Assembly (NCBI GenBank): GCA_902651635.1
Contig: CACRSC010000125.1
Location: 27,590 to 58,873 of the forward strand
Source of the DNA: Mastigamoeba balamuthi
Lineage: Eukaryota > Evosea > Mastigamoebida > Mastigamoebidae
Length of the DNA: 31,284 bases
Direction: 5' to 3'
Shown: positions 20,801 to 28,496 of the stretch, piece after piece
Numbering within the stretch: position 1 is the stretch's first letter
Layout: each line of letters opens with the position of its first letter
The notes under the pieces: model-generated
Database searches by the model: none
What the model saw: the letters and a program-made list of their open reading frames with translations, nothing else
What the model was told of the DNA's origin: nothing
Position numbers and translations under genes: made by a program

Positions 20801-21391
20801 GCACCGTGGCCAGCATGGTCCTCGCCACAGACATGTCCCGCCACCTCGAGTTCACCTCCCAGTTCACCACCCGCTCCTCCACCTCTGCCCTCGATCCCCA
20901 GAGCAAGGCACGTCCTCTCACGCAATCGACACACCCACACACTCTGTCTCTAGAAGTTGTCTCCATTGCTGCGTTTAATACTCTGTGACTTGAGTTTCAC
21001 CAAGTTTCTCACAGAACCCAAACACTCACACGCACAACGTGCGCAGGCGGACAGGCTGCTGATGCTGCAGCTGATCCTCAAGGCGGCGGACGTGTCAAAC
21101 TCGTCGCGGCGGTGGGAGGTGTGCTCGAGGTGGGCGCGGCGGGTGATGGAGGAGTTTGGGCAGCAGGGGGACCAGGAGCGGGAGAGGGGGCTGACGGTGA
21201 GCGCGTTCATGGACCGCGGGACGCAGGACATCGGGCGCTGCCAGACGGCGTTCATCAAGTACGTGATGCTCCCCATGGCCGACATTGTCGCCAAGATCAG
21301 CCCCGTCATCGGCAGGCACATGTACACCAACCTTCTTGCAAACTCGGGGAAATGGGCCGAGCATCCTCCAGCTCAAAGTAGTGCCACATAA
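17835..21391 (+). CDS. PDE-B: receptor-type cyclic-nucleotide phosphodiesterase with internal duplication
   Basis: Same plan as PDE-A and PDE-C. Exons: 17835-17905, 17980-18055, 18117-18283, 18359-18434, 18496-18636, 18699-19188, 19243-19368, 19433-19708, 19767-20090, 20141-20907, 21047-21391. With every exon used the product is about 952 residues; joining exon 1 straight to the exon at 18359 gives the standard plan at about 871. A signal peptide leads into the Cache-like ectodomain, rich in Cys and N-glycosylation sites. One membrane span (start of the 19767 exon) precedes the class I PDE domain, with YHNARH, HDVGHPGVNN, AADVSN and the purine-clamp Gln in RCQTAF all present. Introns starting at 18056, 18435 and 20908 need GC donors. 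The catalytic exons are almost identical to those of PDE-C, the next gene 309 bases downstream. Confidence 0.87.
17847..18603 (+). repeat. Near-perfect 378/379-bp tandem duplication inside PDE-B
   Basis: Unit 1 is 17847-18224 and unit 2 is 18225-18603. The only difference I find is one extra G in a G run inside the intron of unit 2. Each unit holds the hydrophobic signal core, intron, exon 2, intron and the first part of exon 3; unit 2 lacks the start codon. The fusion point (FPG|SAAT) is in frame. Confidence 0.95.
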
Positions 21392-21700
21392 ACGGCCCCA
21401 CAATCCCGCGAGTGACGTTCTAAAGAGCGCAATTCTCTATGCCCTATTTTTTGGATTCCAGATCCAAAGTTCTGTTCACAAACCTAAGGAAGGATGCCGA
21501 GCCTCGCAAAACTCAGGATACAATGAGTAATGCGAACGAATCGGACAAACAGCGTGACCCAAAGTCATAGTCTCATCCTGAGTGCGTGCGCCCCACAGGG
21601 AGAACATCTCGCAACCCTCGGCCCCTCTGAGGACGCCAGGACAGAAATCTCGGCGAATTCAATTTTTATCGGTCTCCCCAAAATAGCCACAAGATAAAGA
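21392..21700. promoter_or_regulatory. Intergenic region between PDE-B and PDE-C
   Basis: 309 bases holding the PDE-B 3' end and the PDE-C promoter. AGAAATCTCGG at 21643-21653 lies about 50 bases before the PDE-C start. I see nothing else recognisable. Confidence 0.45.
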
Positions 21701-24700
21701 ATGCACTGCAGAGCTGCTGCCATCGCTCTTCTTCTGGCAAGCATCCGGATAGCTCTCGGCGGGTAGGTGTATCATAGGGATCCGATCGAGGGCTCCCCTG
21801 ACAGGCCCTCTGGCAGAGAGCTCTCGTGGATGGAGGTCATTGTGCTCAAGGCCACCAGCACAGTCGACGAGACCTACACGGGCCTTACACAGGTGCCACC
21901 CACTCAGCCCGCACTTCTGAACCTCGGTCCCCACATATGCCGTGCCCAATGCCCACGCACTTCGCTTCCGAGCACAGATGGTGCAGGTCGTGGCAGCGCA
22001 GGCGGAAAGCCTGCTGTCGGAGGGCCAGCAGGACATGAACGTACGCCTCGCGGACCTCACCTACATCTCCGGGCTGTATCCGGGCCTCGTAAACACGGAG
22101 TCCGACCGCATGTTCGAGGTGCGACCCGCTGCATCCTTTGCGTGCCTGCCACTCAGACATCGTCTTCCACCAGTTCTCGATTGGCAACGTCACACACAAT
22201 GACAACGACATGGAGGACCCGACCCTCAATGCGAGCATCGGGGGCTCGTGTGGCTGCAGGGCACAGTGGGAAGCCCTCTGCAACGCCACAGAGCAGGCGC
22301 GCAACGGGACCGAGTGCGTGTCCTGTGCCCGTGCGTGTGAGGGGCTGCTGCTCTGGCAGGTGGCATCTGCGATTAGCCCGATCATTGCTGGGACGACCCC
22401 GTTCGTGTCCATGGTCTCTGGGTGGGTCATCACCCGGGCGTGGCGGGCAAACACCTCAAGCATGCTCGGGCGCGATGCCAAGGCCGTGTGGAGCGTGGAG
22501 TCGTATTCAGTGGCAACCGACATCTACTCGAGGGCCCCGCTGAACCAGACTGTCTATAACTCCTCCAGGGACTCGCAGTATCCTGTGCTCTACATGTCCG
22601 ACGGCCTCGCACGCTACGATCGCACGGCGAGATGGAGCCAGCCCTACTGGAATGCTGCCAGGAAAAGTACGTGTCCAATTTTTTTTGTTTGTCGTTACCT
22701 TACTTGTCAAATTGTGTCTCAGGAGTGATGAATGGCTGCGGCGTCGCCATCTGGGCGCCAGATGGAGAGCTTCTGGGGACACTGTTTGTGGACCTCGCGA
22801 TGAATGTATCTAAGACTCTCTTCCTCAACCTCACCATCAACTCTCGAGGTAAGTGCGCCACCCAGAGTTATTGACCCGATTCTGACATCGAACTGTGCGT
22901 ACCTCGGCAGTGCCCGTCCTATCGGTGATGGCGCAGAGCTCGGGTGCTGTGGTGGCAACACTCGACAGCACCGAGACAGAGCTTTGGGGGACGTGCCCAG
23001 ACCACCTGTGCAACGTGTTCAACCTGTCGGCCGACATGGAGAGGGTAGCGCGGATGGACCTGGGGTCCTCCGAGTACGTCGACGTGGCCATCGGGGGCAG
23101 GGACTACATCGTGTTCGCCCAGAACCTGCGACTAGGCTGGAAGCTCTGGTTCTTCTGCCTCAGATCCGACGCCTTCCCCTCATCGGGTACGCAGTGGGAC
23201 AAACGGAAATGGTCATTAATGCAACTAATGGCCGTATACAGAGGGCAGGACGGCTATGGTAGTCTCCATCGCGACGGTCGTTCCCATAACACTAGTCTGC
23301 AGCGGATTCGCAGCGGCATTCATTGTCCTACACCGGACCATGCAGAAGAGAGTGCGCGACCTCGAGGCCACGCTGGGGTCGGTGGCCTCTGTCAACGTGA
23401 TCGGGACGCCAGCCGAGGACGCCATCAAGGTGCTGCTAGAAGTCCAGAAGAAGGCCAAGATGCCCCACGAACTCAAGGGGGACCTCAATAAGGTGGTGGC
23501 CCTCATTGCGACCAACAAGATGTTCAAAGCGGACTCCAACCTCCGCGAGAAGCTCCAGGAGTTCCGTACGTGATCACAATGTATGCCAACTGACGACAGA
23601 ACGCAGACCTCGAATCGGAGGTGAACGACTTCCTGGTGGACGTACTCGCATCAGAGGCGCACAAAAACGCGGGCAGAGGCATGGTATCTGCGCGATCGTG
23701 CAGCCGTCAGCCCGAGGGAGTTTTGCATGTCTGCCAGAACATGGACGCATTGGCCATAGTCCAGAAAGTTGGTAGCATCGCCTCGTGGGACTTCGACATC
23801 GAGTCAATCGTTGTGCCACCCGACGCAACTCTGCTCGAGGTGGTGGGGATGGCCATCCTCGAGTCGGACGGGCTCATCACGGAGCTGGGGCTCGACTACC
23901 GCTACGTCCAGACGTTCCTCAGGAGCATCGAGGCGCAGTACAGGGACAACCCCTACCACAACGCCAGGCACGCAGCAGACGTGGCCCAGGCCACGTACGC
24001 GCTGGTCAAGGGGTGCACGGCGGCGCAGTTCACGCCGCTGGAGCGGCTTGCGGCGGTGGTGGCGGCGGTGATCCACGACGTGGGGCACCCGGGGGTGAAC
24101 AACGCGTTCCTGCAGTCGACGATGGACGCGCTGCACGTGCGGTACAACGGGGTGAGCGTGCTGGAGAGCATGCACAGCGCCGAGGGGATGCGGGTGCTGC
24201 TGAGCGACGAGTGCAACTTTGTGCGGGGCAAGCTGCCCCAGGCCGACGTGGTGGAGCTGCACCGCACCGTGGCCAGCATGGTCCTCGCCACAGACATGTC
24301 CCGCCACCTCGAGTTCACCTCCCAGTTCACCACCCGCTCCTCCACCTCTGCCCTCGATCCCCAGTGCAAGGCACGTCCTCTCACAAGCGCGCATACACAC
24401 CATCCTTTGCGTTGTTTCCGTTGCAATGTGTTGTGAATTACAATTCTACTATGTTTTCTCGTCGTTGCTCACAAAACCGAATAACGCTGACGCACAATGA
24501 GCGCAGGCGGACAGGCTGCTGATTCTGCAGCTGATCCTCAAGGCGGCGGACGTGTCGAACTCGTCGCGGCGGTGGGAGGTGTGTGCGAGGTGGGCGCGGC
24601 GGGTGATGGAGGAGTTTGGGCAGCAGGGGGACCAGGAGCGGGAGAGGGGCCTGACGGTGAGCGCGTTCATGGACCGCGGGACGCAGGACATTGGGCGCTG

Positions 24701-24833
24701 CCAGACAGCGTTCATCAAGTACGTGATGCTCCCCATGGCCGACATCGTCGCCAAGATCAGCCCTGCCATCGGCAGGCACATGTACATGAACCTGGAAGCA
24801 AATTCGCTCAAATGGAGCACAGAATCTCCGTGA
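21701..24833 (+). CDS. PDE-C: receptor-type cyclic-nucleotide phosphodiesterase
   Basis: The cleanest member of the family. Nine exons: 21701-21762, 21817-21892, 21978-22118, 22174-22666, 22723-22848, 22911-23186, 23242-23565, 23607-24370, 24507-24833, giving 862 residues. Residues 1 to about 20 are a signal peptide. Residues 25-390 form a probable double-Cache ectodomain: long N-terminal helix, a Cys-rich block near GGSCGC, GVAIWAPDGELLGTLFVDLA, then IGGRDYIVFAQ and LGWKLWFF. One membrane span lies near 397-422, then a helical linker. The PDE domain has metal ligands in YHNARH (616-621), HDVGH (656-660) and Asp769 of AADVSN, with Gln820 as nucleotide clamp, so it should be active. The last intron uses a GC donor (AAG|GCACGT). 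The ligand and the preferred cyclic nucleotide are unknown. Confidence 0.88.
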
Positions 24834-25614
24834 AGTAGAGATAGATGATTGTTTTGGCTTGGACCATGCACAATCCTAGTATGACAGTAACGCGTACATC
24901 CGCCTCATTCCTACCCCCTCTCCCCTCCCTTTTGGTGGCACGCCACTAGGATGCTAAAATGGCGGGATTAACACTTTTAACTGGAGCCGCCCCCCAGCAG
25001 TGTATATTTCAGGGTGAAAGAACGTTATCGTGTAGCAGGGCGTATGCTCTTATCTCCTAGGAAAACAACGGTCACGAGCGGTTCAAATGAACACTTCGAC
25101 TTGTGGATTTTCTTCCACGGACAAAATTCGCGGTTCACCAAGAGAACCTGTTGAACAAGCCGACTGGCGGGGGAAAAAATGAGAAAAAATGCTGTAGGAC
25201 TGGCCTAAGCCACTCAAGAGAGGCGGATTTGCACGCGGCTGTTGCTCCATAGTATAGCTTCCGTCTCTCCTCTGGATCAGATCCATGTGGTGGTCACCCA
25301 CTCAGAAACTCGGACAATGCGACTATAACCGCAGGACCGCCAAGCGCGAGTTTGAATGCAGGGTGTCCTCAGTGCATGTCATTCGTACACCTGTAGTCAT
25401 ATATAACAGCTTTCTGGCACCTTGGACGTAGGATACTGCACCTCCAAGGTCGGTTAGGTGTCTTCGTTATTTCGTGCAACAAATGGTGCGGGAATGATTG
25501 CACCACGAGCCGAATTGGGGCACGGGCGTTGAGGCGGAGGGTACACCCGAGGTAGGAGGTACACAGGACGTTCATTCTATAACTCCTATCCGCGGCTGTC
25601 AACAGCCACCCCAA
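24834..25614. promoter_or_regulatory. Intergenic and upstream region of lyase copy 2
   Basis: 781 bases, A/T-richer than the genes. The last 360 bases share patches with the upstream region of lyase copy 1 (GGTCACCCA near 25292, GGCGTTGAG near 25526, GACGTTCATTC near 25568, CCCCAAATGCG at the start). A TATATAACAG at about 25401 is a possible core-promoter element. I see no convincing gene. Confidence 0.45.
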
Positions 25615-27546
25615 ATGCGGTCCCTTCTCGCCGTACTAGCACTCGTGGCCTTGGCTGCCTCGCAGCAGCAGGACGCGGGCAAGCAGCTCGAGCGTCTCAA
25701 CCGTGGAGTCGTTGCGGTTCCGGCCGTCGGCGCCAAGGGGATGCTCGTCTCGTGGCGCCTGCTGGCCACGGACCCCAACGGCGTCGGCTTCAACGTGTAC
25801 TCGGGGTCGCGCAGGCTCAACGCGGCCCTCGTCACGACCAGCACCAACTTCCTCGACGCCTCGGGCACCCCGAGGACCGCGTACTCGGTCAGGGCCGTCG
25901 TCAACGGCGTAGAGCAGGCAGCCGAGAGCGCCAGGGTCTTCACGGACCCCTTCATGAACATCCCCATCAACAGGCCAGCGGGCGGCAAGACGCGCAGCGG
26001 CGCCTTCACGTACGACGCCAACGACGGCAGCGTCGCGGACCTCGACGGCGACGGCGAGTACGAGATCGTTCTCAAGTGGGAGCCGACCAACGCCAAGGAC
26101 AACAGCCTCGCCGGCTTCACGGGCTCGACGATCATCGACGCGTACAAGCTCGACGGCCGGATGCTCTGGCGCATCGACCTCGGCCGCAACATCCGCTCGG
26201 GCGCCCACTACTGCCAGATGGTCGTCTACGACCTCGACGGCGACGGCAGGGCCGAGGTGATGCTCAAGACGGCCGACGGCAGCGTCGACGGCCGCGGCAA
26301 GGTCATCGGCGACCGCAACGCGGACCACCGCAACTCCAGGGGCTTCGTGCTGGCGGGCCCCGAGTACCTGACGGTCTTCAACGGGGTGACGGGGGCGGCC
26401 ATGGCGACGACGGACTACTACCCGCAGCGGGGCAACGTGCGGGCGTGGGGCGACGCGTACGGGAACCGGGTGGACCGGTTCCTGGCGGGGGTGGCGTACG
26501 TGGACGGGAGGCGGCCGTCGGCCATCTTCGCGCGCGGGTACTACACGCGGGCGGTGGTCGTGGCGTGGGACTGGCGCGACGGGCGGCTGACGCGGCGCTG
26601 GGTCCACGACAGCCCCACGCGGGGCAAGGGCGTCTACGGCCAGGGCGCCCACTGGTTCAGCGTCGCCGACGTCAACGGCGACGGCAGGCACGACATCGTC
26701 TACGGCGCAGGCGCCATCGACAGCTCGGGCGCGGCCCTCTACAGCACCGGCCTCGGCCACGGCGACGCCCTCCACGTCGGCGACCTCGACCCGCGCCGCC
26801 CGGGCCTCGAGGTCTTCATGGTCCACGAGGAGAAGCGGGCCAAGTACGGCATGGAGATGCACGACGCAGCCACCGGCAAGATCCTCTGGGGCGTCCCCGC
26901 GGGCTTCGACGTGGGCCGCGGGACCTGCGCCGACATCGACCCAGCCCACCCCGGCGACGAGTGCTGGAGCTTCGTGGGCTCCGTCATGACCGCCGACGGC
27001 CACGCGCTGGCCAAGCGGACGATGACCATCAACTTCGCCGCGTGGTGGGACGGCGACCTGCAGCGCGAGCTGCTCGACGGGACGGTCATCGACAAGTGGG
27101 TGCCCGCCCAGGCGCGCACTGCGCGGCTGCTGACGGCCTCGGACTACGGGGCCAGCTCGATCAGCTACACCAAGGCGACGCCGGTCATCAGCGCGGACCT
27201 GCTGGGCGACTGGCGCGAGGAGGTCGTCTGGCGCAGCAGCGACAACACGCGCCTGATGCTCTTCGCGACGGGCATCCCGACGCAGCACAGGCTGACGACG
27301 CTGATGCACGACACGCAGTACCGCGTGCAGGTGGCGGGCCAGAACATGGCCTACAACATGCCCCCGCACCCCAGCTTCTTCCTGCCCAGCAGGGCCGGCG
27401 CCCGCGCTGGCGACGGCGAACGCAACGAGACGGCCGTTGAAGACATCGACGACACGTACCAGAGGGTCCCGCAGGAGACCAGCTCGGCGTCTGCCTGTGC
27501 CCTGGCGTCGGCCGTGGCTGTGGCTGCGGTGCTGTGTGCTCTGTGA
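25615..27546 (+). CDS. Rhamnogalacturonan lyase, PL11-like, copy 2; secreted, probable GPI anchor
   Basis: Paralogue of the 6241-8190 gene, intronless, 643 residues. I start at the ATG at 25615, not at upstream near-start codons, because it opens a good signal peptide (MRSLLAVLALVALAAS) and matches the CCCCAAATGCG context of copy 1. It has the same family features: KQLERLNRG start, [18 protein letters not shown] and DVNGDGRHD calcium loops, and a hydrophobic C-terminal tail ending VAAVLCAL after small residues, suggesting GPI attachment. Protein differences from copy 1 are concentrated near residues 425-520 and at the N terminus, while long blocks on either side are nearly identical. It is likely cell-surface or secreted and acts on pectin. 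Confidence 0.87.
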   Translation: MRSLLAVLALVALAASQQQDAGKQLERLNRGVVAVPAVGAKGMLVSWRLLATDPNGVGFNVYSGSRRLNAALVTTSTNFLDASGTPRTAYSVRAVVNGVEQAAESARVFTDPFMNIPINRPAGGKTRSGAFTYDANDGSVADLDGDGEYEIVLKWEPTNAKDNSLAGFTGSTIIDAYKLDGRMLWRIDLGRNIRSGAHYCQMVVYDLDGDGRAEVMLKTADGSVDGRGKVIGDRNADHRNSRGFVLAGPEYLTVFNGVTGAAMATTDYYPQRGNVRAWGDAYGNRVDRFLAGVAYVDGRRPSAIFARGYYTRAVVVAWDWRDGRLTRRWVHDSPTRGKGVYGQGAHWFSVADVNGDGRHDIVYGAGAIDSSGAALYSTGLGHGDALHVGDLDPRRPGLEVFMVHEEKRAKYGMEMHDAATGKILWGVPAGFDVGRGTCADIDPAHPGDECWSFVGSVMTADGHALAKRTMTINFAAWWDGDLQRELLDGTVIDKWVPAQARTARLLTASDYGASSISYTKATPVISADLLGDWREEVVWRSSDNTRLMLFATGIPTQHRLTTLMHDTQYRVQVAGQNMAYNMPPHPSFFLPSRAGARAGDGERNETAVEDIDDTYQRVPQETSSASACALASAVAVAAVLCAL

Positions 27547-28496
27547 GAGACCGGGTTGCCGCGAACGAGTGCCTGCAGCGTCGCCGTATGGATGGCAGGC
27601 CACACGCAGGCTGAGCTGTGAGAAGGGACTGTTAATCCCACAGTGTCATTCGATTGCCATTCCGGATCCCGAGCGTTTTCACTGTGTTTCATGATGTCTT
27701 CGAAGGTGTACGGCCTCATCCCCAAGCTGTTGGACCTTGTGCGATTGCGCAACGCACGCACTCTTCTGCACCCATTAGTCATTCGTGCTGGACCAAGCCA
27801 AGGTTGTAGAACGTGCAGAGTAAAGCACCAGGGGGACTCAAGCGATGACCTACGGACCCTCTTCTTCTCCGTTTGCAGGCTGCTGAGAAAGCACTTCACA
27901 CCACGTTGCTCATCTTGTTCTTCCACACAATGTACAAGCTCCGCCATTCAACTGAGGCTGAAGATGCTGAAGAGCAATATCAGGGCAAGTATTTGTTTCA
28001 CCTTTTGAGTTTAGTGAGAAAGGGCTGGGAGAGGGGGTGAATTTTGTTGTGGGTGTTCACCATTTTTCCTTCTATTTTGTTTCATTTTACCGTCAATTGC
28101 TCCGAGTACATCCTTTTGTATGCGGATCCTTAGTATCTCGCACATAAGGTGGCTGCAGTGTGTGGGTGCATAGCTCTTTGTGTTAGTTCACAGCAGTACT
28201 ACACAAGCTTGTTTTTAATGGCAAGGTCTGTTGAATATTAATGAGTTTTCACCCTGACCCCACGTCAACCACTATCGCCAGCAAGTGGTTTTCTGCGAGT
28301 TTTCAATTGAGCATTGGCCAAATATGGTGTTTGCGCACCGTTGGCAGGGAAATCTGTCCGAAGATATTTTGCTGCGGGGGTTGGCGAATCCCGGCAGTTC
28401 AGATTTGCACGCCTGGGCTGAATCGAATCAGCGCAGGGCCTCTGCTGCGAGCGCTGCGCTGCGGTGGTCGCCCCCCGGTGGTCGCCCGCCCTCCCC
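27547..28496. other. Intergenic region before the TKL kinase
   Basis: 950 bases, the longest gene-poor stretch. A weak two-exon coding possibility exists around 27691-28020: a short frame from about 27691, then a TTTGCAG acceptor at 27878 followed by a stop-free stretch. It lacks the G/C-ending codon bias of the real genes and resembles no family I know. The end towards 28496 is C-rich and should hold the kinase promoter. Confidence 0.4.

Noticed and set aside
25255-25360. 5S-rRNA-like sequence (minus strand, around GAGTGGGTGACCACC) and a weaker one at about 8450-8535 (plus strand, around TTGGGTGACCG)
   Set aside because: The similarity covers only the conserved helix near the 3' half. The 5' half and overall length do not fit. 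Because both lie upstream of lyase genes, the shared patch is better explained by homologous promoters.
27643-28008. Open frame of about 120 codons between lyase copy 2 and the kinase
   Set aside because: Codon use is unlike the neighbouring genes, no family resemblance is seen and there is no convincing splice structure. Reported only as a weak possibility in the intergenic entry.
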